Assembly: GCF_026008515.1 (NCBI RefSeq)
Contig: NZ_BQYM01000002.1
Location: forward strand, 62,001 to 126,000
Reading direction: 5' to 3'
Source: Hoyosella levis
GTDB taxonomy: Bacteria > Actinomycetota > Actinomycetes > Mycobacteriales > Mycobacteriaceae
Length of the DNA stretch: 64,000 nt
A program made the translations under genes and the position numbers. Of the stretch, positions 42,130 to 51,978 are shown piece by piece (the stretch's first letter is position 1; the number at the start of each line of letters is the position of its first letter). The notes beneath the pieces were generated by a model. It searched no databases, was not told where the DNA came from, and worked only from the letters and a program-made list of their open reading frames with translations.

Positions 42130-42882
42130 GTGCCAGAGATCGTGCCGTTGAAGGTGCAGCTCATCGCGAGGACAGAATTCACCCCGCCCACCGACGTCCC
42201 GTGGGAGACCGATGCCGGGGGCGGGGAGGCGCTTGCCGAGTTCGCGGGCCGCGCGTGCTACCAGAGCTGGGACAAGCCGAATCCGCGCACCGCGACCAAC
42301 GCCGGGTACCTGCGCCACATCCTTGAGGTCGGCCACCTCTCTGTCCTCGAGCACGGCTCCGCGACGTTTTATATCTCGGGAGTGTCGCGGTCCTGCACCC
42401 ACGAGCTCATCCGGCACCGCCACCTCTCCTACTCGCAGTTGTCCCAGCGATACGTGCCCGAGCATGATGCCAACATCGTCGCGCCCCCAGCGATCGCCGG
42501 GGACCCCGAGCTCGAGGAGCTGCTGGTCAAGTCGGCCCAGGTCACCCGCGATGCCTACGGGGAGTTGCTCGCAGCGCTCGAGCAGAAGTTCACGGACATG
42601 CCCAATGCTTTGCTGCGCCGCAAGCAGGCCCGGCAGGCGGCGCGATCGGTCCTGCCCAACGCTACCGAGACGCGGGTCGTCGTCACCGGCAACTTCCGCG
42701 CATGGCGCCACTTCATCGGTATGCGTGCCACCGAGCATGCTGACGTCGAGATCCGCGAGCTCGCGATCGAGTGCCTGCGCCAGCTGCAGGGCGTCGCGCC
42801 CAACGTGTTCGGCGACTTCGAGATCGGCACGTTGCTCGACGGCAGCGAGGTCGCCACGAGCCCGTTTGTCACCGAGGGCTGA
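42130..42882 (+). CDS. thyX: Flavin-dependent thymidylate synthase
   Basis: Makes dTMP from dUMP with methylenetetrahydrofolate and reduced FAD. 250 residues, identical in length to M. tuberculosis ThyX. The ThyX motif [14 protein letters not shown] (RHRx7S) is near residue 97; [15 protein letters not shown] and [22 protein letters not shown] precede it, and [22 protein letters not shown] follows. GTG at 42130 with GGAGGA 5 nt upstream. dapA follows, as in M. tuberculosis. Confidence 0.97.
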   Translation: MPEIVPLKVQLIARTEFTPPTDVPWETDAGGGEALAEFAGRACYQSWDKPNPRTATNAGYLRHILEVGHLSVLEHGSATFYISGVSRSCTHELIRHRHLSYSQLSQRYVPEHDANIVAPPAIAGDPELEELLVKSAQVTRDAYGELLAALEQKFTDMPNALLRRKQARQAARSVLPNATETRVVVTGNFRAWRHFIGMRATEHADVEIRELAIECLRQLQGVAPNVFGDFEIGTLLDGSEVATSPFVTEG

Positions 42883-43919
<1,037 letters not shown>

Positions 43920-43920
<1 letters not shown>

Positions 43921-45734
43921 TGGCTAGCGAGAACAGTCGCCGTGGCCGTCGCGTGACGCGCACCGCCGGCCCGCCGGAGCCCCCGGTCGCACCCGCTCCG
44001 CGCGCCCGCGCCAATCCAACCCGAACGGATTCCATAGTGTTTGACTCCTCCACCGCCCAGCTTGGCGCGCCACCACCCGCCGAGCCGCGTGGCGTGCGCT
44101 TCTACGGGCTCGGTGGCATCAAGGAGATCGGTCGCAACATGACCGTTCTCGAGCACCAGGGCAAGCTGCTCATCATTGATTGCGGTGTACTCTTCCCCGC
44201 TGACCAGCAGCCTGGCGTGGACCTGATCCTGCCGGATTTCCAGCCGATCGAGGATCGCCTCGACGACGTCGTCGCGTGCGTGGTCACTCACGGCCACGAG
44301 GATCACATCGGTGCGATCCCGTTCCTGCTCAAGATGCGCGAGGACATCCCGATCGTCAGCGCCAAGTTCACCCTCGCGCTGCTCTCCGCCAAGCTGCGCG
44401 AGCATCGCGTCAACGGTCGCTTCAACGAGGTCGCCGAGGGTGACCGCGTGACCTACGGCCCGTTCGACCTCGAGTTCTTCGCGGTGAATCACTCCATCCC
44501 CGATGCGCTCGCGGTGGGCATCCGGACCTCGGCGGGCACGTTCCTGCACACGGGGGACATCAAGCTCGACCAGGTTCCGCTCGATGGCAGGCTCACCGAT
44601 CTCGCTGGGTTCAGCAGGCTCGGCGACGAGGGCGTCGATCTGTTGATGATCGATTCCACGAACTCCGAGCGGCCCGGCGTGCTCACTCCGGAGAGCGAGG
44701 TGGGGACCGCCCTCGACGTCGTCATCTCCCGCGCGCCCAAGCGGGTCATCGTCGCCTCCTTCGCGAGCAACGTTCACCGGATCCAGTACGTGATCGACGC
44801 CGCGCACAAGAACGGTCGCAAGGTCGTGTTCGTGGGCCGGTCGATGGTCCGCAACATGCAGATCGCCTCGGATCTTGGCTATCTCGACTTGCCCGAAGGC
44901 ATCGAGGTCGACCTCGATGAGGCTGGTCGCCTGCCCGAGGACCAGGTCGTGATCGTGTGCACTGGCTCGCAGGGCGAGCCACTGGCCGCTCTGTCCCGGA
45001 TCTCCCGAGGCGAGCATCGAAGCATCACCATCCGGACCGACGACACGGTCATCCTCGCGGCCTCGCTCATTCCCGGCAACGAGACGTCCGTGCATGCTGT
45101 GATCAACGGTCTCGCGCACCGCGGGGCCAAGGTCGTCACCAATGCCGACGCCAAGATCCACGTCTCCGGGCACGCCTCGGCGGGCGAGCTGCTCTTCATC
45201 TACAACGCGCTGCGTCCCCGGCACGTCATGCCGGTGCATGGGCAGTGGCGGCACCTGCGCGCCAACGCCGCGCTCGCCGAGTCCACCGGAGTGCCGCGCG
45301 AGCAGATCATGCTCGTCGAGGACGGTGTGGTCGTTGACCTCATCGATGGCGTCGCGTCCATCACCGGTCGCTATCCGGTGGGCCACGTCTACGTCGACGG
45401 GCTCGCGGTCGGGGATGTGGGCGAGCCAACGCTCGCGGACCGCCTGACCCTCAGCGAGGGAGGCTTCGTCGCAGTGACGATCGCGATCGATCCGCGCTCC
45501 GGCAAGGTCATCAGCAAGCCAGAGATCTCCGCGCGCGGCTTCTCCGATGATCCCGACGTGTTCGAGGCCGCGGTCCGCCGCGTGCAATCCGAACTGCGGC
45601 GGCTCGAGTCCGATGGCGTCACCGACACGCACCGGATCGCCCAGGCCGCGCGCCGCGCCGTGGGCAAGTGGGTGGCCGAGACCTACCGGCGCAAGCCCAT
45701 GATCGTGCCCACGGTCATCGAGGTCGAGCGCTGA
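43920..45734 (+). CDS. rnj: Ribonuclease J
   Basis: Metallo-beta-lactamase/beta-CASP ribonuclease with endo- and 5'-3' exonuclease activity in RNA turnover. 604 residues; the first ~55 are a basic Pro/Arg-rich extension. VRFYGLGGIKEIGRNMTVLEHQGKLLIIDCG opens the core. Metal motif THGHEDH is at residues 123-129, FLHTGDIKLDQ further on, and beta-CASP elements FASNVHRIQ, CTGSQGEP and HVSGHAS follow. PVHGQWRHL lies before the C-terminal domain. Next to dapA in M. tuberculosis (Rv2752c). Confidence 0.96.
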
Positions 45735-45819
45735 TCCCCGCTGGGGTGTAGTACCAAGCGCGGCAGCGTGTTCGGGGGCTAACGATCCCGTCACGATGAT
45801 GTCGCGAAGCTCACTGGAC

Positions 45820-45858
45820 ACGGGCGCGCATGGCTTAATCACAAGCATGCGCGCCCGT
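45820..45858 (+). terminator. Stem-loop in the 338-nt gap after the RNase J gene
   Basis: ACGGGCGCGCATG (45820-45832) pairs perfectly over 13 bp with 45846-45858 around a 13-nt loop; a pyrimidine-rich stretch follows. Likely terminator for dapA-rnj. The rest of 45735-46072 shows no gene I can support. Confidence 0.7.
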
Positions 45859-46059
45859 TCCTGTTCCTCTTTCACGAGCGAGGCGCCATCGCGGTGCCAC
45901 CTGGCTGCGACGACGCTCATGTCCCGAGCGACGATCGAGCGCTCGATCCTGTTCGCGCAGAACAGGAATCGCTCCCGGATCCGGTGATATGCCGCACACG
46001 AACCATTACGACTTGGTTGTGACCGCTGAGGCGCATGGTCCTCATGGGGGCAAAGCGGC

Positions 46060-46065
46060 TAACGT
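46060..46065 (+). promoter_or_regulatory. -10 box for leaderless ftsK mRNA
   Basis: TAACGT lies 7 nt before ATG 46073, which lacks a Shine-Dalgarno sequence. The spacing fits transcription starting at the A of the ATG. Confidence 0.45.
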
Positions 46066-46072
46066 GACAGTC

Positions 46073-48817
46073 ATGCCAGCCAGGACTCAGACACGTTCCA
46101 CCCGCACGCAGTCGACTGCACGCGGTGCCGGATCGCGCTCATCAGGTAGCCCTGCCCGCAGCGGCTCGACCGGGGCCAAGGGCACATCCGCCCGGTCTGC
46201 CGCGACACGCTCCACCGCGACACGTTCGACCGGAACACGCTCTACCCGGGCCCGCACCCATGCCGGGGGGTCCACCAGGTCCGGGGCCAGCCGCCAGCGC
46301 AAGGGACGGGCCCCGGCCCGCCGGGCAAGCAACGGCCCCTCGATCGCCGGCATCGTTGGCAAGGGCATCGCCGCATCCTGGACGCTCACCGCGCGCGGAG
46401 TGGGCGCGACCGCCCGCACCGTGGGCAAGGCGCATGACATCGATACCGCGCACCGTCGCGACGGCGCGGGGCTGGCGCTTATCTCTCTAGGCCTCATCGT
46501 CGCGGTCAGCGTCTGGTTCGACGCCGGCGGGCCAGTGGGGGAGTGGGTCAACCTGGCATTCCAGTCCCTCTTCGGTTCTCCCACCGCGCTCGTCCCGCTC
46601 ATTCTCGCCATGCTCGGCGTCATGCTCATGCGCACCGAGCCGCATCCGGAAGCGCGGCCGCGCCTCGTGCTCGGCAGCGGCCTCGTTGCCGCGGGCACGC
46701 TTGGGCTGTGGCACGTCCTGTCCGGGCTCCCGGCCACCATCGAAGGGCAACGCGCCGCCGGTGGCATCCTTGGCTATGTGGCCGGTTGGCCCCTGACCGA
46801 GGGCCTCACGATCTGGCTGGCCACCCCGTTGCTCGTCCTCGCGCTCCTCTACGGCATCCTGCTGCTCACCGGAACCACGATGCGACAGGTCGCTGACGCT
46901 ATCGCTCATGTCGTCGCGAAGCTCACGCACGCAGATGCCGCGAGCCAGGACGCGGCCCCCGTGGCACCGGAACCTGTCGAGCCCACCAAGGCCAAGCGTC
47001 CCGCGCGGAAGCGCCCGCAAGCCATTCAACCGGGCCAGCCCCAGGAGAACGGCGCGCCCCTCGACGTATCGACTGGTCCCTCGCAGCCCGGCCCCGACCA
47101 GGCCGATACCCCACAGCCCACCCTGGATGAGGTGCCCCTTGAGGAGGCGCCCCAGGACAACCCCTCCAGCACCGGCGCATCCTCGAAGAAGGAGCACCGG
47201 CGGCTGCAGCTGCGCTTCCCGATCGGCGGGCGAGGCAACAACCAGGCCCGCGACGCGGGGAATGCTGCAGCGAACGCACCGAAGGCGCCATCTGCGGAGA
47301 AGTCCGCGGGGAAGATCGTCGACCGCAAGCCTGTGGGCAACTACAAGCTGCCGCCCGGCAAGCTGCTCATCCAGGGTGATCCGCCCAAGCTCGGGGGCCC
47401 TGCCAACGACGCGATGATCGACGCGATCACCAACGTGCTCGAGCAGTTCAAGATCGACGCGGCCGTCACCGGATACACCCGCGGCCCGACCGTGACGCGC
47501 TACGAGGTCGAGCTGGGGCCCGGCGTGAAGGTGGAGAAGATCACCCAGCTTGCCCGCAACATCGCCTACGCCGTCGCCACCGACAACGTGCGGCTGCTCG
47601 CGCCCATCCCGGGGAAGTCGGCCGTGGGCATCGAGGTGCCGAACACCGATCGCGAGATGGTCCGCCTCGCGGATGTGCTGGCCGCGCCCTCCACGCGCCG
47701 GGACCACCACCCGCTGGTCATTGGCCTCGGCAAGGACATCGAGGGCGAGTTCGTTGCCGCGAACCTCTCCAAGATGCCGCACATGCTGGTCGCTGGCTCC
47801 ACCGGATCCGGCAAGTCCAGCTTCGTCAACTCGATGCTCGTCTCGCTGCTCGCTCGCTGCACCCCGGACGAGGTGCGCATGATCCTCATCGACCCCAAGA
47901 TGGTCGAGCTCACCCCGTACGAGGGCATCCCGCACCTGATCACGCCCATCATCACCCAGCCGAAGAAGGCAGCGTCCGCGCTCGCCTGGCTCGTCGAGGA
48001 GATGGAGCAGCGCTACCAGGACATGCAGGCCAGCCGCGTGCGGCACATCGATGACTTCAACGACAAGGTGCGCTCGGGCGAGATCAAGACCCCGCCCGGC
48101 AGCGAGCGGGAGTACCGGCCCTACCCGTACATCCTGGCGATCGTCGACGAGCTCGCGGATCTCATGATGACCGCCCCGCGCGAGGTCGAGGAAGCGATCG
48201 TGCGCATCACCCAGAAGGCGCGCGCGGCAGGCATCCACCTCGTGCTGGCCACCCAGCGGCCCTCGGTCGATGTCGTGACTGGCCTGATCAAGACCAACGT
48301 GCCCTCGCGGCTCGCGTTCGCCACCTCGTCGCTGACGGACTCGCGCGTCATTCTCGACCAGCCGGGCGCGGAGAAGCTCATCGGCATGGGCGACGGCCTG
48401 TACCTGCCCATGGGCGCGGGCAAGCCCACCCGGTTGCAGGGCGCGTTCGTTACTGATGAGGAGATCCACCGGATCGTCGAGTACTCGAAGAAGCAGGGCG
48501 AGCCCGACTACCAGGAGGGCGTCACCACTGCCAAGGCGGGCGACAAGAAGGACATCGATTCGGACGTCGGCGATGACCTCGACCACTTGCTGGCGGCCAT
48601 CGAGCTGGTGGTGAGCAGCCAGTTCGGCTCCACGTCGATGCTGCAGCGCAAGCTGCGCGTCGGGTTCGCCAAGGCAGGCAGGCTGATGGACCTGATGGAG
48701 ACCCGCGGCATCGTTGGCCCGAGCGAGGGCTCGAAGGCCCGCGATGTGCTCGTCAAGTCCGACGATCTCGAATCCGTGCTCGAGGCTGTCCGCAATGGCG
48801 CCGAGAGCGTGACCTAG
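46073..48817 (+). CDS. ftsK: DNA translocase FtsK/SpoIIIE
   Basis: Septum-located motor that pumps DNA and assists chromosome dimer resolution. About 914 residues. A basic Ser/Thr/Arg-rich N-tail of ~90 residues (TRST repeats) precedes four or so membrane helices (~135-290). An acidic/Pro linker of ~130 residues follows, then the motor: GPTVTRYEVELGPGVKVEKI (alpha), Walker A GSTGSGKSSF near 575, DPKMVELTPYEGIPHL, Walker B region VDELADLMM. The C-terminal gamma winged helix is SQFGSTSMLQRKLRVGFAKAGRLMDLME. ATG 46073 is favoured by the leaderless promoter; the frame is open 28 codons further upstream. Followed by a terminator. Confidence 0.95.
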   Translation: MPARTQTRSTRTQSTARGAGSRSSGSPARSGSTGAKGTSARSAATRSTATRSTGTRSTRARTHAGGSTRSGASRQRKGRAPARRASNGPSIAGIVGKGIAASWTLTARGVGATARTVGKAHDIDTAHRRDGAGLALISLGLIVAVSVWFDAGGPVGEWVNLAFQSLFGSPTALVPLILAMLGVMLMRTEPHPEARPRLVLGSGLVAAGTLGLWHVLSGLPATIEGQRAAGGILGYVAGWPLTEGLTIWLATPLLVLALLYGILLLTGTTMRQVADAIAHVVAKLTHADAASQDAAPVAPEPVEPTKAKRPARKRPQAIQPGQPQENGAPLDVSTGPSQPGPDQADTPQPTLDEVPLEEAPQDNPSSTGASSKKEHRRLQLRFPIGGRGNNQARDAGNAAANAPKAPSAEKSAGKIVDRKPVGNYKLPPGKLLIQGDPPKLGGPANDAMIDAITNVLEQFKIDAAVTGYTRGPTVTRYEVELGPGVKVEKITQLARNIAYAVATDNVRLLAPIPGKSAVGIEVPNTDREMVRLADVLAAPSTRRDHHPLVIGLGKDIEGEFVAANLSKMPHMLVAGSTGSGKSSFVNSMLVSLLARCTPDEVRMILIDPKMVELTPYEGIPHLITPIITQPKKAASALAWLVEEMEQRYQDMQASRVRHIDDFNDKVRSGEIKTPPGSEREYRPYPYILAIVDELADLMMTAPREVEEAIVRITQKARAAGIHLVLATQRPSVDVVTGLIKTNVPSRLAFATSSLTDSRVILDQPGAEKLIGMGDGLYLPMGAGKPTRLQGAFVTDEEIHRIVEYSKKQGEPDYQEGVTTAKAGDKKDIDSDVGDDLDHLLAAIELVVSSQFGSTSMLQRKLRVGFAKAGRLMDLMETRGIVGPSEGSKARDVLVKSDDLESVLEAVRNGAESVT

Positions 48818-48839
48818 GCCTCGTAGAGGTGTGTCGTCG

Positions 48840-48876
48840 ACCATCCCTGGGTGCTGAGCGTGCCCAGGGATGGTTT
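48840..48876 (+). terminator. Intrinsic terminator after ftsK
   Basis: ACCATCCCTGGG (48840-48851) pairs perfectly with CCCAGGGATGGT (48863-48874) around an 11-nt loop, followed by a short T-run. It separates ftsK from the riboswitch-controlled terC. Confidence 0.85.
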
Positions 48877-48886
48877 AATGAGGACA

Positions 48887-49013
48887 CCGAAGGGGAGTAT
48901 CCCGAAAACGATGGTGTCGTCATCACGATCGCGTCCGCGGTCCGGTGCCATTGGTTAGCCGATCGGGCTAATGGGAGAGACCTCCGGAGTTCCGTCCTGT
49001 GACCCGGAGGTTT
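48887..49013 (+). ncRNA. yybP-ykoY manganese riboswitch with terminator/SD-type expression platform
   Basis: The aptamer (48887-48987) has the two conserved loops of the family: AAGGGGAGTA at its 5' side and GGGAGAGACCTCC at its 3' side. CCGAAGG (48887-48893) pairs with CCTCCGG (48981-48987) to form P1. The same CCTCCGG can instead pair with CCGGAGG (49004-49010), followed by TTTT. This mutually exclusive hairpin could terminate transcription or hide the GGAGG that is the ribosome-binding site of terC. Known members bind Mn2+ and switch Mn exporters on. Confidence 0.88.
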
Positions 49014-49020
49014 TGCACTG

Positions 49021-50136
49021 ATGAATGTCCCCCTATGGATCTGGCTCGCGACGATCGCCGTGATCGCAGCCCTGTTCGTCTTCGACTTCTACGCCCACGT
49101 CAAGACCCCGCACGCGCCGACGCTGCGCGAGTCCGGGATCTGGTCCGCCATCTACATCGGTATCGCCATCGTCTTCGGCTTTCTGGTGATGGGCGTCTGG
49201 GGCACCCGCTACGGCGGCGAGTACTTCGCGGGCTACATCACCGAGAAGGCCCTCTCGGTCGACAACCTGTTCATCTTTGTCATCATCATGGCCTCGTTCG
49301 CCATCCCCCGCGAGTACCAGCAGAAGGTCCTGCTCATCGGTATCGCGATGGCATTGGTCATGCGCGGCATCTTCATCGCCGCGGGAGCGGCCGCGATCAA
49401 CACCTTCAGCTGGGTCTTCTACCTCTTCGGACTCTTCCTGCTGTACACGGCGTACCGGCTGCTCCAGGACGCGATGTCCGGCGGGCACGATAGCGCGGAG
49501 CAAAAAGAATCCAAGATTATCCAGTTCGCCCGCAAGGTGCTGCCCACCACGGACACCTACGACGGCGACCGCATCATCACCAAGATCGACGGCAAGCGCG
49601 TCCTCACCCCGCTCGCTCTCGCGCTCGTCGTGATCGGCCTGACCGACTTGCTCTTCGCGCTTGACTCGATCCCTGCCATCTACGGCCTCACCCGCGAGCC
49701 CTACATCGTCTTCACCGCCAACGCGTTTGCCCTGATGGGCCTGCGGCAACTGTTCTTCCTCATCGGCGGCCTTCTCGAGCGGCTGGTGTACCTCTCGCAC
49801 GGCCTGTCGATCATTCTCGGCTTCATCGGCGTCAAGCTGATCCTGCACGCGCTCCACGAGAACGAGCTGCCGTTCATCAACGGCGGCGAGCATGTCACCG
49901 TGCCGGAAGTCTCGACCGGACTGTCCATGCTATTGATCATCTCCGTGCTCGTGATCGTCACCGTGGCAAGCCTGATCAAGACCCGCCACGAGCGGATCGA
50001 GCTCGACGAGGAGAACGCAGCAGGGGAGAAGGCAGCAGGGGCGAACGCCGCACGAGAGAACGCGGTGGAGGAGCGCGCTGCTGCCGAACATGCCCGCGAG
50101 GCGCGGGAACGCTCATCCAAGGACGACCAGGCCTAG
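49021..50136 (+). CDS. terC: TerC/Alx family membrane protein, probable Mn exporter
   Basis: 371 residues with about nine helices. YITEKALSVDNLFIFVIIMASFAIP and LVVIGLTDLLFALDSIPAIYGLTREPYIVFTANAFALMGLRQLFFLIGGLL carry the conserved membrane Asp residues of the family. Recent work on Alx, MeeF/MeeY and related proteins supports Mn2+ export. A charged coiled Ala/Glu-rich tail (residues ~325-371) is cytosolic. ATG 49021 follows GGAGG by 10 nt; this site lies inside the switching hairpin of the manganese riboswitch. The Mn importer operon is 17 kb away in the same window. Confidence 0.93.
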   Translation: MNVPLWIWLATIAVIAALFVFDFYAHVKTPHAPTLRESGIWSAIYIGIAIVFGFLVMGVWGTRYGGEYFAGYITEKALSVDNLFIFVIIMASFAIPREYQQKVLLIGIAMALVMRGIFIAAGAAAINTFSWVFYLFGLFLLYTAYRLLQDAMSGGHDSAEQKESKIIQFARKVLPTTDTYDGDRIITKIDGKRVLTPLALALVVIGLTDLLFALDSIPAIYGLTREPYIVFTANAFALMGLRQLFFLIGGLLERLVYLSHGLSIILGFIGVKLILHALHENELPFINGGEHVTVPEVSTGLSMLLIISVLVIVTVASLIKTRHERIELDEENAAGEKAAGANAARENAVEERAAAEHAREARERSSKDDQA

Positions 50137-50275
50137 GCAGCGGCACCGGGCCCCTAGCAGGAGCAGGCCAGGCCGCGGCGCGCTCGGTCGCCGCGGCTGC
50201 GGCGCTGGTTCGCGGAGCTGGGACTTCGGCGCGGGGGAGTCGCTACTAGGCCCCCCGCTAGGGTCCACTGCCTCG

Positions 50276-50330
50276 GAAGTGTTACGTTTTGCACCATTTC
50301 GAGGCCGCGCGGGGGTGCAAAACCGCACAG
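50276..50330 (-). repeat. Dispersed 55-nt palindromic repeat, copy B
   Basis: Reverse-strand copy of the element at 40775-40829, 46 of 55 positions identical; the ends TGTGCGGTTTTGCACCCC and GTAACACTTCC are exact. The stem is TTTTGCACC/GGTGCAAAA. It lies between convergent terC and the YciI gene; the rest of the 299-nt gap 50137-50435 shows nothing else I can name. Confidence 0.85.
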
Positions 50331-50435
50331 CCCTACCCCGTTCAGCGCGCGGATCCACTGCGGGGATCAGGCGCGGGCTAGCGGATAGGAAGCGGGGCAG
50401 TACCCTGCGAGCGAGCCGATCCGGAGAGCATCGTC

Positions 50436-50735
50436 TCAGGCGGGGTCGCTGAATGCACCCATTACCGGTGACCACTCGGCCACCTCGATGTCGTGCGCGA
50501 GGCCCTCGACGACGAAGGGATCGCCCTCCAGCAGCGCGCGGGCTCCATCGATCCCGCCCGCGATCGCCGCGTCCAGCAGGATCAGCGCGCCGCTCCCGTC
50601 GCCGAACGCGCCCGCCGAGACCACGATCCCGTCCGCGAGCTGGCCGCGCAGCCACTCACGGTGCGCGGGACGGTGCGCATCGCGCTGGGTGGCCTCCGGC
50701 GCCTCGTAGCGATAGCGAATAGCGAGCAGATCCAT
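50436..50735 (-). CDS. YciI-like (YCII domain) protein
   Basis: 99 residues, dimeric alpha/beta barrel family: LLAIRYRYEAPEATQRDAHRPAHREWLRGQLADGIVVSAGAFGDGSGALILLDA and a C-terminal half GDPFVVEGLAHDIEVAEWSPVMGA. The family contains a conserved His-Asp thought to be catalytic; the His is visible, but the activity is unknown. ATG 50735 has AAAGGAA about 9 nt upstream. It lies 38 nt downstream of argA on the same strand, likely cotranscribed. Confidence 0.88.
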   Translation of the reverse strand: MDLLAIRYRYEAPEATQRDAHRPAHREWLRGQLADGIVVSAGAFGDGSGALILLDAAIAGGIDGARALLEGDPFVVEGLAHDIEVAEWSPVMGAFSDPA

Positions 50736-50773
50736 GGTGCTGTTCCTTTCGTGCCGCGCGCTGGGTGGGTGAC

Positions 50774-51310
50774 TCACAGGGCGAGCAGCATGCGGGTGTT
50801 GCCGAGGGTGTTGGGCTTGGCGTAGCTGAGATCGAGGAACTCGGCGACGCCGGTATCGTACGAGCGGCGCATCTCGCTGAACACATCGGAGGAGACAGGC
50901 GTGCCGCTGATCTCTCGGAACCCGTGGCGCGCGAAGAACTCCACCTCGAAGGTGAGCACGAACACGCGCTTGAGGCCAAGATCGCGGCCGATCTCGATCA
51001 GCTGGGCCACCACCGCATGGCCCGCGCCGTGGCCCTTGTAGCGGGGATCGACGGCGACAGTGCGCACCTCGCCGAGATCGGCCCACAACACGTGCAGGGC
51101 GCCGCAGGCGATGATCGAGCCATCATGCTCGGCCACCCAGAACTCCTGGATCGACTCGTAGAGCGTGACGAGGTTCTTCTCCAGCAGGATCTTCGGGGCG
51201 TAGAAGTCGACCAGCGACTTGATCGCGGGCACGTCCGCGGTGCGGGCGCGCCGCACTATCATCCCGGCATTCTCCGTCGACGCCGGGGTCGCGCCGCCGT
51301 GATTTGTCAT
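50774..51310 (-). CDS. argA: N-acetylglutamate synthase, short GNAT type (ArgA, Rv2747 orthologue)
   Basis: Acetylates glutamate with acetyl-CoA, the first step of arginine synthesis. 178 residues. VRRARTADVPAIKSLVDFYAPKILLEKNLVTLYESIQEFWVAEHDG, VRTVAVDPRYKGHGAGHAVVAQLI (acetyl-CoA loop) and VEFFARHGFREISGTPV are nearly identical in layout to Rv2747. ATG 51310 has no ribosome-binding site; TAGTCT lies 7 nt upstream, part of a symmetrical divergent promoter with pgsA. The frame is open upstream but not family-like. Confidence 0.92.
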   Translation of the reverse strand: MTNHGGATPASTENAGMIVRRARTADVPAIKSLVDFYAPKILLEKNLVTLYESIQEFWVAEHDGSIIACGALHVLWADLGEVRTVAVDPRYKGHGAGHAVVAQLIEIGRDLGLKRVFVLTFEVEFFARHGFREISGTPVSSDVFSEMRRSYDTGVAEFLDLSYAKPNTLGNTRMLLAL

Positions 51311-51317
51311 GTCGGCA

Positions 51318-51346
51318 AGACTAACCGGAACCTGGCCAGATAGTCT
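51318..51346. promoter_or_regulatory. Symmetrical bidirectional promoter for argA and pgsA
   Basis: TAGTCT occurs on the minus strand at 51323-51318 and on the plus strand at 51341-51346, with 17 nt between. Each -10 box therefore occupies the -35 position of the other. The start codons lie 7 nt (argA ATG) and 6 nt (pgsA GTG) downstream, so both mRNAs should be leaderless. Confidence 0.65.
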
Positions 51347-51352
51347 GGACAG

Positions 51353-51976
51353 GTGGCGAACAGTGACGATCGAGGAATCCCCGGGCACGCCGATGGCGTG
51401 ACCGAGCCCGTGCCCGTGCTCAACGTGGCCAACGTGCTGACTGTGCTGAGGATCCTGATCGTTCCAGTGTTCCTGGTCGCGCTGCTCATCGCGGACGGCG
51501 AGTCCACCGTGTGGCGCATCACCGCGGGCGCGTTGTTCATCCTCGCGGCCGTCACCGATCGCTACGACGGGCATCTGGCGCGCAAGCATGGGCTCATCAC
51601 TGATTTCGGCAAGATCGCGGACCCGATCGCTGACAAGGCGTTGATGGGCAGCGCCCTGATCGGCCTGTCGATCCTCGGCGACCTGAGCTGGTGGATCACC
51701 GGGATCATCCTGTTCCGCGAGCTAGGCATCACCTTGCTGCGCTTCTGGGTGATCCGGCACGGCGTGATGCCGGCTGGTCGCGGTGGCAAGCTCAAGACCG
51801 TCATCCAGATCGTCGCGATCTGCTTCTTCATCTTCCCCTTGCCGGGCTGGGTGTTCCCGATCAGCGCGACGCTCATGGCTGCCGCCGTCATCATTACCGT
51901 CGCCACCGGCGTTGACTATGTCGTCCAGGCACTGCGCCTGCGGCGCGATGGACGCGCTAGCCAAGCGAACCGCTGA
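51353..51976 (+). CDS. pgsA: CDP-alcohol phosphatidyltransferase, PgsA type
   Basis: Membrane enzyme making phosphatidylglycerol phosphate from CDP-diacylglycerol and glycerol 3-phosphate (Rv2746c, PgsA3 position). 207 residues. The catalytic signature is complete: TDRYDGHLARKHGLITDFGKIADPIADKAL, with the four Asp residues. Several helices follow. About 25 polar residues precede the first helix. GTG 51353 is leaderless behind TAGTCT. cinA begins 2 nt after the stop. Confidence 0.93.
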   Translation: MANSDDRGIPGHADGVTEPVPVLNVANVLTVLRILIVPVFLVALLIADGESTVWRITAGALFILAAVTDRYDGHLARKHGLITDFGKIADPIADKALMGSALIGLSILGDLSWWITGIILFRELGITLLRFWVIRHGVMPAGRGGKLKTVIQIVAICFFIFPLPGWVFPISATLMAAAVIITVATGVDYVVQALRLRRDGRASQANR

Positions 51977-51978
51977 TC

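Noticed and set aside
45796-45987. 63-codon plus-strand frame after the RNase J gene
   Set aside because: Spans the terminator-like hairpin, lacks a ribosome-binding site and looks like random Ser/Arg-rich translation.
49006-49016. GGAGGTTTTGCAC near terC as a third copy of the 55-nt repeat
   Set aside because: Only GGTTTTGCAC matches; flanks and the second stem arm are missing. The sequence belongs to the riboswitch expression platform.
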